DNA of 20,115 nucleotides from Firmicutes bacterium UBA1426. Lineage in GTDB: Bacteria; Bacillota; Clostridia; Peptostreptococcales; Anaerovoracaceae. Within the stretch, counting starts at the first letter, position 1, and each line of letters starts with the position of its first letter. Below the pieces are notes generated by a model. The model was not told the DNA's origin and made no database searches. It was given only the letters and a program-made list of their open reading frames with translations. The translations under genes were made by a program, and so were the position numbers. Positions 9,070-17,267 of this stretch are shown here, piece by piece. The stretch is taken from the NCBI GenBank assembly GCA_002329675.1, contig DCUA01000079.1, forward strand, positions 1-20,115. The letters run 5' to 3'.

Positions 9070-9994
9070 AGCTCATCCGGAGTTCATATTGAATAATGAA
9101 ATGCTGTCAGAAATCGTTGATACAGACAATGAATGGATCGTTACCAGGACAGGTATAAACACAAGATATGTAAGTACCCACGAAACGATTACAGAACTTT
9201 CGGTAAAAGCAGCTCAACGCGCTTTAGAGAAAGCAGGCCTTACAGGAAAAGATCTGGACCTGATTCTCTGCTCAACAATGAAAGGAGATTATGCCTGCCC
9301 TTCACTTGCTTGCCTGGTACAGAAGGATATCGGTGCAGATTGCCCTGCGGTTGATCTCAATGCGGCATGCTCCGGATTTCTTTATGCCCTGGATCAGGCG
9401 GATGCCTATGTCGGATCGGGGAAGGCAGAGACGGTATTGGTCATCGGTGCAGAAATGATGACCCGGTATCTGGATTGGACAGACAGAGGAACTTGTGTAC
9501 TATTCGGTGACGGAGCCGGTGCTGTTATCTTAAGAAAAGGTGATGGTTTGAAATCCATTAAAATCACGGCCAAAGGGGATGACCAGTTATTGGTTATCGG
9601 CAACACCTTCTGCCCTAGCCCCTACGGAAAACAGCCGGAGTTGGATCCGCATTTTCGGATGAAGGGCGGAGAAGTGTTCAAGTTTGCTGTGACCTCGGTA
9701 CTGCGGGATGTAAAAGAAGTAATGAAGGCGGCCGGTGTGAAGGTAGAAGATGTTAAAATGCTGATCCCTCATCAGGCTAATCTGCGGGTATTTCAGGCGG
9801 CAAAAGAAAAGCTTGGTTTCAGGGATGATCAACTGGCTATGGGCATCGATCATTACGGAAACACATCTTCTGCAAGTATTCCTTTAATGTTGGATGAACT
9901 GATGGAAGAAGGAAAGCTTGAAGAAGGTGACATTATTGTTTTGACAGCTTTCGGGGGCGGATTGACCACCGGGGCTTGTGTCATAAAGTTATAA
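9041..9994 (+). CDS. fabH: 3-oxoacyl-ACP synthase III (FabH)
   Basis: This condensing enzyme starts fatty acid chains by joining an acyl-CoA primer to malonyl-ACP in the cytosol. The 317 residues carry the Cys-His-Asn triad: C110 (NAACSGF), H244 (IPHQANLR) and N274 (HYGNTSSAS). The N-terminal DNEWIVTRTGI stretch and the C-terminal GGGLTTGA are typical of FabH. I chose ATG 9041 over ATG 9029 because GGAGGA (9031-9036) precedes it and the family's N-terminus (SFRIIGTG) begins there. The start lies inside the end of the regulator gene, which points to translational coupling. Whether it prefers acetyl-CoA or branched primers cannot be read from the sequence. Confidence 0.96.
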   Translation: MSFRIIGTGRAHPEFILNNEMLSEIVDTDNEWIVTRTGINTRYVSTHETITELSVKAAQRALEKAGLTGKDLDLILCSTMKGDYACPSLACLVQKDIGADCPAVDLNAACSGFLYALDQADAYVGSGKAETVLVIGAEMMTRYLDWTDRGTCVLFGDGAGAVILRKGDGLKSIKITAKGDDQLLVIGNTFCPSPYGKQPELDPHFRMKGGEVFKFAVTSVLRDVKEVMKAAGVKVEDVKMLIPHQANLRVFQAAKEKLGFRDDQLAMGIDHYGNTSSASIPLMLDELMEEGKLEEGDIIVLTAFGGGLTTGACVIKL

Positions 9995-10026
9995 ATAATT
10001 TTGTTGAAAATATGGAGGAATGAACT

Positions 10027-10248
10027 ATGACATTTGAGAAGATTGCAGAACTGATCGCTGAGAGTAAGGATATGAACGTTGCGGATATTACTATGGAAAC
10101 ATCCTTTGAGGATATGGAGCTGGATTCGCTGGATGTAATCGAAGTTGTAATGTCCATCGAAGAAGCTTTCGGAATCACTTTGGAGATCGAAGACAGCGTC
10201 AGGACAGTTGGTGACCTGGTTGAACTGGTCGATAGCTTAGCACAATAA
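10027..10248 (+). CDS. acpP: Acyl carrier protein
   Basis: This small acidic protein of 73 residues carries growing acyl chains between the Fab enzymes on a phosphopantetheine arm. The attachment site is S34 in the conserved DSLD motif (ELDSLDVIEVVM). The following helix VMSIEEAFGI is the usual recognition helix II/III region. GGAGG at 10014-10018 is 8 bases from the ATG, giving a strong start as expected for an abundant protein. It lies between fabH and fabK, with gaps of 32 and 34 bases, the only sizeable spacers in the operon. The holo form would be made by a phosphopantetheinyl transferase not seen in this window. Confidence 0.96.
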   Translation: MTFEKIAELIAESKDMNVADITMETSFEDMELDSLDVIEVVMSIEEAFGITLEIEDSVRTVGDLVELVDSLAQ

Positions 10249-10282
10249 ACTAACTTAGAACCGGAAATGGAGTCGTAAAAGT

Positions 10283-11227
10283 ATGAAAACGATCATAACA
10301 GAATTGCTGGGCATCGAATATCCGATCCTGCAGGGCGGCATGGCCTGGGTGGCCAATGCTTCCCTGGCGGGAGCCGTGTCGAATGCAGGAGGACTTGGCA
10401 TAATCGGTGCGGCGAATGCGCCTAAAGAAGTGGTACAGGAAGAGATCCGCAAGGTCCGAGAACTGACAGATAAACCATTCGGTGTCAATATCATGCTCAT
10501 GAGCCCCTTTGTGGATGACATTGCAAAGCTGGTCATAGATGAGAAGATTAAAGTAGTGACTACAGGTGCCGGTCTGCCGTCAAAATACATGAAGGACTGG
10601 ATAGAGGCCGGCATTATAGTAATTCCCGTGGTGCCATCCTGCGGAATGGCGAAAATGGTTCAACGATCCGGTGCGTCTGCCGTTATCGCGGAGGGCGGAG
10701 AGGCAGGTGGACACATCGGCGAACTGAATACCATGTCCCTGGTGCCCCAGGTTCGGGATGCGGTAGACATCCCGGTCATAGCAGCAGGGGGGATTGCTGA
10801 CGGCAGAGGCATAGCAGCAGCTTTCATGCTGGGGGCATCGGGTGTGCAGATGGGGACCCGGTTCCTGGTTGCAAAAGAATGCACGATCCACAGGAATTAT
10901 AAAGATAAGATACTTAAATCAAAAGACATCGATACTATGACCACCGGCAGAAGGCTTGGTCATCCGGTGAGAGCATTAAAAACACCCTTTACAAGGGCTT
11001 TCCAGAAAAATGAGAATGATTCTGCCAAGACGCTGGAGGAACTGGAGGCTTTCGGGGCCGGCGCATTGCGTAAGGCCGTGCTTGAAGGCGATGAGAAGGA
11101 TGGTTGCTTTATGGCAGGTCAGTGTTGTGGACTGGTGAAAAAAGAACAAACCGCTGAAGAAATCATTCAGGAGTTGATGAAAGAAACAATAGAGGCATTC
11201 AATGGTGGACTGCAATGGGTAAAATAG
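10283..11227 (+). CDS. fabK: Enoyl-ACP reductase II, FMN-dependent (FabK)
   Basis: FabK reduces trans-2-enoyl-ACP in the last step of each elongation cycle, using FMN and NAD(P)H. The 314 residues form a TIM-barrel of the nitronate monooxygenase/FabK family. Visible marks are GGMAWVANASLAGAVSNAGGLG near the N-terminus, the flavin-site AEGGEAGGHIG with H144 (the same number as the catalytic His of the pneumococcal enzyme), and PVIAAGGIADGRG followed by GASGVQMGTRF for phosphate binding. FabK replaces the triclosan-sensitive FabI in many Firmicutes. No fabI or fabL is present here. GGAG at 10269-10272 lies 10 bases before ATG. The 3' end overlaps fabD by 13 bases. Confidence 0.95.
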   Translation: MKTIITELLGIEYPILQGGMAWVANASLAGAVSNAGGLGIIGAANAPKEVVQEEIRKVRELTDKPFGVNIMLMSPFVDDIAKLVIDEKIKVVTTGAGLPSKYMKDWIEAGIIVIPVVPSCGMAKMVQRSGASAVIAEGGEAGGHIGELNTMSLVPQVRDAVDIPVIAAGGIADGRGIAAAFMLGASGVQMGTRFLVAKECTIHRNYKDKILKSKDIDTMTTGRRLGHPVRALKTPFTRAFQKNENDSAKTLEELEAFGAGALRKAVLEGDEKDGCFMAGQCCGLVKKEQTAEEIIQELMKETIEAFNGGLQWVK

Positions 11228-12132
11228 CAATAGTTTTTTCAGGGCAGGGTGCCCAGTACAGCGGAATGGGGAAAGAGTTGGCACAGTGTTCCGAGGCCGC
11301 GGCAAGAGTTTTTAATATGGCGGATTCTTTACGGCCGGGAACGTCTATGCAGTGTTTTGAAGGAACAAAGGACGAGCTCCAGCAAACAGAAAACACGCAG
11401 CCATGTATTTTCTGCGTTGGTTATGCAGCAGCAGCTGCCCTGGAAGAGAAAGGTATAAAAGCCGATTGCTCCGCCGGGTTTTCAGCCGGAGAGATAGCAG
11501 CGCTGACTTATGGGGGTTATCTTGCTGAGGAAGACGCTTTTCGCTTTATCACTAGAAGAGCACTGGTAATGCAGGAAATCAACAGAAAGAATCCAGGTAC
11601 AATGTTTGCTGTATTAGGACTTGATAAAGGGCAGGTTTTAGAACTCTGCAGCAGGGAAGATGGCTGGTATCCAGTTAATTTCAATACCGCCACGCAGATT
11701 TCCGTTGCATGTACCGTTGAATCCGCAGAGAGATTCCCGGGTGCTGTAGCGGCTCTGGGTGGAAAACCCATCAAGCTGGCAGTCAGTGCGGGCTTTCATT
11801 CGCCTTTGATGGATGAGGCCAGAAAGAAACTGGAAGAGGAGTTCTCAGGTATGACCTTTACGGTAAACAGCGCGCCTGTCTATTCCAACCTTACCGGAGA
11901 ACCCTATAAGGAATTAACTCAACTGTTCCAACAAATCAACTCGCCGGTCCTGTGGCATCCTCTTATTCAAAACATGTACAGGGACGGAGTCGACACTTTC
12001 ATTGAAGCAGGTCCGGGGAAAACTCTCAGTAATATGATTGCTAAAATTATTCCAGACGCACTTATCCTTAATGTCGAGGACAAAGATAGTCTCGAGAATA
12101 CAGTGGAGGTGTTGAAAAATGCTGAAAAATAA
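11215..12132 (+). CDS. fabD: Malonyl-CoA:ACP transacylase (FabD)
   Basis: FabD moves malonyl from CoA to ACP, feeding FabH and FabF. The 305 residues show the N-terminal FSGQGAQ motif with Q11 for the oxyanion hole, the nucleophile S90 in GFSAGE, R115 (TRRALVMQ) for the malonyl carboxylate, and H195 (GFHSPLM). The elbow reads GFSAGE where the best-known enzymes have GHSLGE: the residue before the serine is Phe rather than His. Other essential residues are kept, so activity is likely. GGTGG (11204-11208) inside fabK serves as ribosome binding site. The end overlaps fabG by 14 bases. Confidence 0.94.
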   Translation: MGKIAIVFSGQGAQYSGMGKELAQCSEAAARVFNMADSLRPGTSMQCFEGTKDELQQTENTQPCIFCVGYAAAAALEEKGIKADCSAGFSAGEIAALTYGGYLAEEDAFRFITRRALVMQEINRKNPGTMFAVLGLDKGQVLELCSREDGWYPVNFNTATQISVACTVESAERFPGAVAALGGKPIKLAVSAGFHSPLMDEARKKLEEEFSGMTFTVNSAPVYSNLTGEPYKELTQLFQQINSPVLWHPLIQNMYRDGVDTFIEAGPGKTLSNMIAKIIPDALILNVEDKDSLENTVEVLKNAEK

Positions 12133-12859
12133 AAATGCGGTTATAACTGGAGGGAGCCGTGGGATCGGAAGGGCTATCGCCTTAGAGTTTGCGAAAAACG
12201 GTGCGAATATCGCATTGATCTATGGAAGCAACATAGAGGCTATGGAAAAGACATTGACTGAGATCAAGGCCCTTGGGGTACACGCGATGGCTTACCAATG
12301 CGATGTGAGTTCCTTTGACGATACAAAGAAAACGATTAGCGAAATCCTGGCTGACTTTCCGCACGTTGATATTCTGGTCAACAATGCAGGAATAACGAAA
12401 GACGGATTATTGTTAACCATGGATGAAAGCAGTTTCAATAGTGTGATCGATACCAACCTGAAAGGCAGTTTTCACATGATTAGACACCTTTACTCTCATA
12501 TGATGCGACAGAGGAAAGGACGGATCATCAATATAGCATCTATTTCAGGCATGATGGGAAATCCAGGGCAGGCTAATTACTCCAGCGCGAAAGCAGGAGT
12601 TATCGGCCTGACGAAAACGGTGGCAAAAGAACTGGCGGGCAGAAACATAACCTGCAATGCCATCGCTCCCGGTTTTATAGAAACAGACATGACGGGAAGT
12701 CTGTCCGACAAAACGAAAAGTGCTGCTGTCGAAATGATACCATTGAAAAGAATGGGTAACCCTGAAGAAGTGGCTAAGCTTGCGGCTTTTCTTGCTTCCG
12801 ATGACAGCGGTTATATAACCGGAGAAGTGATAAAGATTGACGGGGGGTTATACATTTGA
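12119..12859 (+). CDS. fabG: 3-oxoacyl-ACP reductase (FabG)
   Basis: This NADPH-dependent short-chain dehydrogenase reduces 3-oxoacyl-ACP to the 3-hydroxy form. In its 246 residues the Rossmann motif is T10-G17 (TGGSRGIG), NNAG is at 88-91, N113 is present, and the catalytic S141, Y154 and K158 have the classic 13- and 4-residue spacing (SISGMMGNPGQANYSSAK). PGFIETDMT and the C-terminal DGGLYI complete the family pattern. GGAGGT (12105-12110) inside fabD is 8 bases upstream of ATG. Its TGA overlaps the TTG start of fabF. SDR enzymes vary in substrate, but location in the fab operon settles the role. Confidence 0.95.
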   Translation: MLKNKNAVITGGSRGIGRAIALEFAKNGANIALIYGSNIEAMEKTLTEIKALGVHAMAYQCDVSSFDDTKKTISEILADFPHVDILVNNAGITKDGLLLTMDESSFNSVIDTNLKGSFHMIRHLYSHMMRQRKGRIINIASISGMMGNPGQANYSSAKAGVIGLTKTVAKELAGRNITCNAIAPGFIETDMTGSLSDKTKSAAVEMIPLKRMGNPEEVAKLAAFLASDDSGYITGEVIKIDGGLYI

Positions 12860-14091
12860 GACGAGTAGCGATAACAGGAATGGGAGTCATATCCCCGATC
12901 GGTAATACAATCGAGTTATTTCAGGAAAATTTACTGGCAGGTGTTTGTGGTATTGACTATATTACGCACTTTGACACAGATGACTACAAAGTGAAGATAG
13001 CTGCTGAAGTAAAGGATTTCAACATTACAGATTATATCGATAAGAGTGAAGCGCGCCGCATGGACCTTTTCACCCAGTATGCCATGGCTGCCGCAGAACA
13101 AGCAGTTGTACAAAGCGGCATTGCAGGAACATTGGCGCCGGAACGACTTGGTGTGTATGTAGGTTCCGGAATAGGCGGGATGGATACTTTTGTTACTACT
13201 ACAGACAAATTCTTAAACGGAGGACCTAGAAAAGTATCTCCTCTGTTCATTCCTATGATGATCTCCAATATGGCAGCGGGAAACATCGCGATAAGGTACA
13301 AAGCCATGGGACCGTGTCTCCCGGTAGTTACTGCCTGTGCTACATCTTCACATGCTTTGGGAGAAGCCTATCGTGCCATCCGCTTTGGCTATGCGGATGC
13401 GATCATTGCAGGCGGAGCCGAGGCGGCTATCAATGGTCTTGCTGTAGCCGGGTTTACGAATAGTACGGCTCTCTCAACAAGGAACGACCCCGTGGATAGT
13501 TCCATTCCCTTCGACGCCAGAAGAGACGGGTTCGTTATCGGGGAAGGTGCTGCCATTGTGATACTTGAGGAATATGAACATGCAAAGAATCGTGGAGCAA
13601 AGATCTTCGGTGAAATGACAGGTTATGCGAATACATGCGATGCTTATCATATCACCGCACCTCATTCGGAAGCAGAGGGAGCAGCCAATGCCATTCGCCT
13701 CGCTTTGGAAGAATCGGGCTACAACAAAGAAATGAAGCTTTATTATAACGCTCATGGAACATCCACTCCTTTGAACGATAAAGCGGAGACAGTGGCTCTC
13801 AAGAAAGTTCTGGGAGAAGAAGACGCGAGGAAAGTGCATATCAGCAGCACGAAATCCATGACGGGCCATATGTTGGGAGCGGCTGGAGCCGTGGAAGCAA
13901 TCGCCTGCGTTGTTGCACTGCAGACCGGAGAGATCCCCCCCACTATAGGGTATAAGGAGCCGGATCCGGACTGTGATCTCAACTATACTCCTAACAAAAA
14001 GGTCAAAGCTGATATAGATCTGGCCATTTCCACATCCCTCGGATTTGGTGGACATAATGCAGCTTTGGTAATAAGGAAAGGGGATCGATGA
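12856..14091 (+). CDS. fabF: 3-oxoacyl-ACP synthase II (FabF)
   Basis: This elongating condensing enzyme joins acyl-ACP and malonyl-ACP with loss of CO2. The 411 residues have the Cys-His-His triad at C161 (VTACATSSHA), H300 (NAHGTSTPLND) and H338 (SMTGHMLGAAG), with K333 nearby. The C-terminal GFGGHNAAL is standard. The start is TTG at 12856, overlapping the fabG stop (TTGA) and preceded by GGGGGG (12842-12847). The family N-terminus RRVAITGMGVISPIG follows at once, so no later ATG fits. The rare start and overlap suggest that its level is tied to fabG. It overlaps fabZ by 4 bases. Confidence 0.95.
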   Translation: MRRVAITGMGVISPIGNTIELFQENLLAGVCGIDYITHFDTDDYKVKIAAEVKDFNITDYIDKSEARRMDLFTQYAMAAAEQAVVQSGIAGTLAPERLGVYVGSGIGGMDTFVTTTDKFLNGGPRKVSPLFIPMMISNMAAGNIAIRYKAMGPCLPVVTACATSSHALGEAYRAIRFGYADAIIAGGAEAAINGLAVAGFTNSTALSTRNDPVDSSIPFDARRDGFVIGEGAAIVILEEYEHAKNRGAKIFGEMTGYANTCDAYHITAPHSEAEGAANAIRLALEESGYNKEMKLYYNAHGTSTPLNDKAETVALKKVLGEEDARKVHISSTKSMTGHMLGAAGAVEAIACVVALQTGEIPPTIGYKEPDPDCDLNYTPNKKVKADIDLAISTSLGFGGHNAALVIRKGDR

Positions 14092-14501
14092 TGAAAACAG
14101 AAGATCTGGAAAAGATCCTGCCGCACCGCAAGCCCATGCTATTACTGGATGATGCGGGAATCGATGAATCAGGAAGAGGAGTGGGGATATACAATGTGAG
14201 AGGGGATGAGTTTTTCCTCCAAGGGCATTTCCCCGGAAATCCGGTGGTACCCGGTGTGATCCTGTGTGAAATGATGGCGCAGACCTGTGCTGTTCTTTTA
14301 TCAACGGATGCACAGGGAAAGACTCCTTACTATACCAGTCTGGATAAGGTTCGTTTTCGAAATCCTGTGAAGCCGGGGGATCAGGTTAAATTTCTATGCG
14401 AAATTACCAAGAGTAAACCTCCCTTTATCTTTGCAAAAGGTAAGGGATATGTTGACGAAAAACTGTGCATTCAAGGTGAATTCTCCTTCGCCCTTGTTTG
14501 A
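14088..14501 (+). CDS. fabZ: 3-hydroxyacyl-ACP dehydratase (FabZ)
   Basis: This hot-dog-fold dehydratase makes trans-2-enoyl-ACP from the 3-hydroxy intermediate. The 137 residues show LPHRKPMLLLDD at the N-terminus and the catalytic H47 (QGHFPGNPVVPG) and E61 (ILCEMMAQ) on the central helix region. The length is normal. Two adjacent ATGs (14088 and 14091) are possible starts. AAAGGGG (14077-14083) fits the second slightly better in spacing, while the first forms the ATGA overlap with fabF. It is the last fab gene here, followed by a hairpin. The acc genes that often follow fabZ in Clostridia are absent. Isomerase activity (FabM-like) cannot be judged from sequence. Confidence 0.94.
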   Translation: MMKTEDLEKILPHRKPMLLLDDAGIDESGRGVGIYNVRGDEFFLQGHFPGNPVVPGVILCEMMAQTCAVLLSTDAQGKTPYYTSLDKVRFRNPVKPGDQVKFLCEITKSKPPFIFAKGKGYVDEKLCIQGEFSFALV

Positions 14502-14518
14502 ATATTAAGCATTTGCAT

Positions 14519-14559
14519 ATGAGGTCGGTCCTTCAATTAAATTTGAGGAAAGACCTCAT
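14519..14559 (+). terminator. Hairpin after fabZ, probable end of the fab operon
   Basis: ATGAGGTC (14519-14526) pairs with GACCTCAT (14552-14559). Inside, after a GG/AA internal loop, TCCT/AGGA and CAA/TTG continue the stem around a 6-base loop. No T-run follows, so it is not a textbook terminator. The octamer ATTTGCAT stands on both sides (14511-14518 and 14558-14565). Confidence 0.45.
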
Positions 14560-14607
14560 TTGCATAACCGACGAAAGATGATATAGAATCTCACCTCGCG
14601 GCATAAA

Positions 14608-14635
14608 TTGACAATAGGTCAAACTATGGTAAAAT
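14608..14635 (+). promoter_or_regulatory. Promoter of the acyltransferase-like/ligase operon, with an overlapping palindrome
   Basis: TTGACA (14608-14613) and TAAAAT (14630-14635) have a 16-base spacer. TTGAC-AATAG-GTCAA (14608-14622) is a perfect 5-bp inverted repeat covering the -35, in a suitable place for a repressor. The leader to the GTG start at 14670 is about 30 bases. Confidence 0.6.
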
Positions 14636-14669
14636 TACAACTATATTTAGCGATTTTGGAGAGAGAATA

Positions 14670-15545
14670 GTGACGGAAAAACGTAAAAGAGGCGACAGGC
14701 GCGAGGCGAAGCGGGTTCGCAACCTTGACTCCATGCACCAGTTCATGCCCTATGTATTAACGAAGCGATGCGATTCGGAAGTGTACATAAATGAAAAGTT
14801 CGATGTAACCGAGGCTCTCAAGTACATAGCAGAAAAGAATCAAACGGAGACGGAACACAAGCTGACTCTATTCCATCTTATCTTAGCAGCATTATCGAAG
14901 ACTATAATCCACAGACCATATCTGAATCGATTCATCTCCGGCAGGAGATTTTATGAAAGATATGATGTGAGCTTTTCCTTTGTTGTGAAGAAGAAGTTCT
15001 CAGACAAGGGAGAAGAAAGTCTGATGATTTTACGAACCAATGAAGATTCTACACTGAGTCAGATCAGCCATAAAGTTTCTGAATGCGTGCATGAAGTCAG
15101 AGAAACAGGCGGCAATGACCTGGATGCGATCCTGAATTTTCTTGTCAAGCTCCCGAGACCAGCGCTTCGTTTATTCGCAAGCATTCTGAACTTGCTTGAA
15201 TACTACAATTGCATGCCGAAATTTTTATCGGAGGTTGACCCATATTATACAACTGTCCTGATTGCTAACCTGGGCAGTATCAAATGCGGCGCGCCTTACC
15301 ACCATCTTACGGAATACGGAACAAACTCCGTGATGGTGACTGTCGGGGAGATCCATAAAGAGAACCTGTTAGATAGTGAAGGAAACTCCCATATAAGAGA
15401 TATCGTGGAGATGGGCATCACAATCGATGAAAGGATCGGAGACGGCTTCTACTTTGCAAAGTCGATCAAGCTGTTAAAGTATCTTATCAGTAATCCCGTA
15501 CTACTGGAGGCACCGTTTAAGGAAGAGGTGAATTATGATGATTAA
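14670..15545 (+). CDS. Stand-alone E2/CAT-fold acyltransferase-like protein, catalytic His replaced
   Basis: The 291 residues resemble the catalytic domain of 2-oxoacid dehydrogenase E2 (CAT-like fold). Shared stretches are LTLFHLILAALSKTI (about 65-80), the LNRFISGRRFYERYDVSFSF strand region (85-104), VLIANLGSI (197-204) and a terminal ITIDERIGDGFYFAKSIKLL (250-269). The last aligns with the E2 motif DHRVxDG, but the catalytic His is Glu (E254), while D258-G259 are kept. There is no lipoyl or subunit-binding domain, and no E1 or E3 gene is nearby. It is therefore not an ordinary dehydrogenase subunit. It may be an acyltransferase with altered chemistry or a binding protein. GTG start, GGAGAG 6 bases upstream. 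The stop lies 8-11 bases inside the ligase gene, so the two are translationally coupled. Confidence 0.65.
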   Translation: MTEKRKRGDRREAKRVRNLDSMHQFMPYVLTKRCDSEVYINEKFDVTEALKYIAEKNQTETEHKLTLFHLILAALSKTIIHRPYLNRFISGRRFYERYDVSFSFVVKKKFSDKGEESLMILRTNEDSTLSQISHKVSECVHEVRETGGNDLDAILNFLVKLPRPALRLFASILNLLEYYNCMPKFLSEVDPYYTTVLIANLGSIKCGAPYHHLTEYGTNSVMVTVGEIHKENLLDSEGNSHIRDIVEMGITIDERIGDGFYFAKSIKLLKYLISNPVLLEAPFKEEVNYDD

Positions 15546-17256
15546 AGCTCCATGGCTTGCTTTTTACGATTCTGTTCCCCGGAATCTCATCTATCCGGAT
15601 GGCTCCATGTTCCAAATGGTAGAAGAAGCGATGCAAAAATATCCGGATCACATCGCCTATGATTTTCTGGGGACAAAAGCAACTTATTCTCAGTTCACAG
15701 AAGAAGTCCACAGGTGTGCAAAGGCGCTAAAGGCACTGGGAATAAAAGAAGATGATCGCATAACAGTCTGCCTTCCCAATGTTCCCCAGGCTGTTATCAT
15801 TTTCTATGCCATCAATATGATCGGCGCTATCTCCAACATGATTCATCCCTTGTCTTCGGAGGGAGAGATCCGATTCTATCTACAGGATTCAAACAGCGTT
15901 GCAGCTATTACCCTGGATGCATTCTATGGTAAGTTTGATAGCATCAGAAAAGACACGAATGTAAAGTATCTGATAATAACGAGTATTAAAGATAAATTAA
16001 ACACAGTAAAAACTGTAGGTTACAGTCTTACGAAAGGTCGAAAAATCAAGGCAATACCTAAAAATGCAGATGTGGTTTACTGGAAAGATTTTTTAAGAGC
16101 CGGGGACAAATACAGCCTTGAATATACTGCTTTGCGAAAGGGCAGTGACCCGGCAGTTATACTATACAGTGGAGGAACGACAGGCACCACGAAAGGCATT
16201 CTTCTGACGAACCTTAATTTCAACGCTCTTGCAATGCAGACCACTGCCATGGGTGATTGTCTGTATCCCGGAGGATCCATGCTTTCCATCATGCCAGTAT
16301 TTCACGGATTCGGACTGGGTATCGGGATCCATACTATGCTGATCAATGGGTGCAAATGCATTCTGATCCCAGCGTTCAGTGCCCAGACTTTCGGAACTCT
16401 GCTCAAGAAAAACCAACCTAACTTTATTGCAGGTGTTCCTACCTTGTATGAAGCTTTACTAAAAAGTGAAAAGATAAAAGGTATCAACCTCAGCTGCCTG
16501 AAAGGTGTCTTCAGCGGTGGCGACTCTCTTTCCATTGAGCTGAAGAAAAAGGTAGATAAGTTCCTGAAAGAACATGGGGCCGATATACAGATCCGTGAGG
16601 GGTATGGCATGACAGAATCCGTTACTGCAAGTTGTCTTACTCCGAAAAACTATGCCCGTGAAGGAAGTATCGGTCTGCCATTCCCGGACACATACTATAA
16701 AATTGTGAAGACAAATACGCAAGAGGAAGTCCCTTACGGAACAGAGGGTGAAATCTGTATCAACGGACCTACTGTTATGCTGGGTTATGTAGGAAATCCG
16801 AAGGAAACGGCGCATACGCTGCAAGTCCACCCTGACGGACTTACATGGCTCCATACGGGGGATCTGGGTTATATTGATGAAGACGGTTTTGTATACTTCA
16901 AGCAGCGTTTGAAAAGGATGATCGTTTCTTCCGGCTATTCCATTTATCCCTCCCAGTTAGAGAATATCATCGATGCCCATGAAGCCGTACTCATGTCAAC
17001 GGTAATCGGGGTGGACGATCCCTATAAAATTCAGAAAGTAAAGGCTTTTGTCGTATTAAAGCCGGATGTTTCGCCTACAGATGAGGTAAAAGAAAGCATT
17101 CGCCTTCACTGCGAGAAAAATATTGCAAAATATGCCATGCCATATGAATTTGAGTATCGCGAATCTCTTCCGAAAACTCTGGTCGGTAAGGTAGCATATA
17201 CGATTCTTGAGGCGGAAGAAAAAGAAAAGCAAGAGAATAATAAAAAGAACCACTGA
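15535..17256 (+). CDS. Acyl-adenylate-forming ligase (acyl-CoA synthetase family)
   Basis: This ANL-superfamily enzyme of 573 residues activates a carboxylic acid with ATP and normally passes it to CoA or a carrier-protein thiol. Motifs in order are the P-loop YSGGTTGTTK (211-220), MPVFHGFG (253-260), REGYGMTES (354-362), WLHTGDLGY (438-446), the hinge KQRLKRMIVSSGYSIYP (456-472), and the C-terminal catalytic K552 in PKTLVGKVAY. All core residues are present. The substrate is unknown; the hydrophobic family and the fab operon next door suggest a fatty or related acid. GAGGTG (15525-15530) suits ATG 15538 slightly better than ATG 15535. It overlaps the upstream acyltransferase-like gene and is followed after 11 bases by the activation-domain-like gene, indicating one operon. 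Confidence 0.88.
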   Translation: MMIKAPWLAFYDSVPRNLIYPDGSMFQMVEEAMQKYPDHIAYDFLGTKATYSQFTEEVHRCAKALKALGIKEDDRITVCLPNVPQAVIIFYAINMIGAISNMIHPLSSEGEIRFYLQDSNSVAAITLDAFYGKFDSIRKDTNVKYLIITSIKDKLNTVKTVGYSLTKGRKIKAIPKNADVVYWKDFLRAGDKYSLEYTALRKGSDPAVILYSGGTTGTTKGILLTNLNFNALAMQTTAMGDCLYPGGSMLSIMPVFHGFGLGIGIHTMLINGCKCILIPAFSAQTFGTLLKKNQPNFIAGVPTLYEALLKSEKIKGINLSCLKGVFSGGDSLSIELKKKVDKFLKEHGADIQIREGYGMTESVTASCLTPKNYAREGSIGLPFPDTYYKIVKTNTQEEVPYGTEGEICINGPTVMLGYVGNPKETAHTLQVHPDGLTWLHTGDLGYIDEDGFVYFKQRLKRMIVSSGYSIYPSQLENIIDAHEAVLMSTVIGVDDPYKIQKVKAFVVLKPDVSPTDEVKESIRLHCEKNIAKYAMPYEFEYRESLPKTLVGKVAYTILEAEEKEKQENNKKNH

Positions 17257-17267
17257 GGTATGACTAG

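Noticed and set aside
13474..14313. Minus-strand open frame of 279 codons opposite fabF and fabZ
   Set aside because: It lies fully antisense to two intact, motif-complete genes, shows no known motif, and its composition is what the opposite strand of coding DNA produces.
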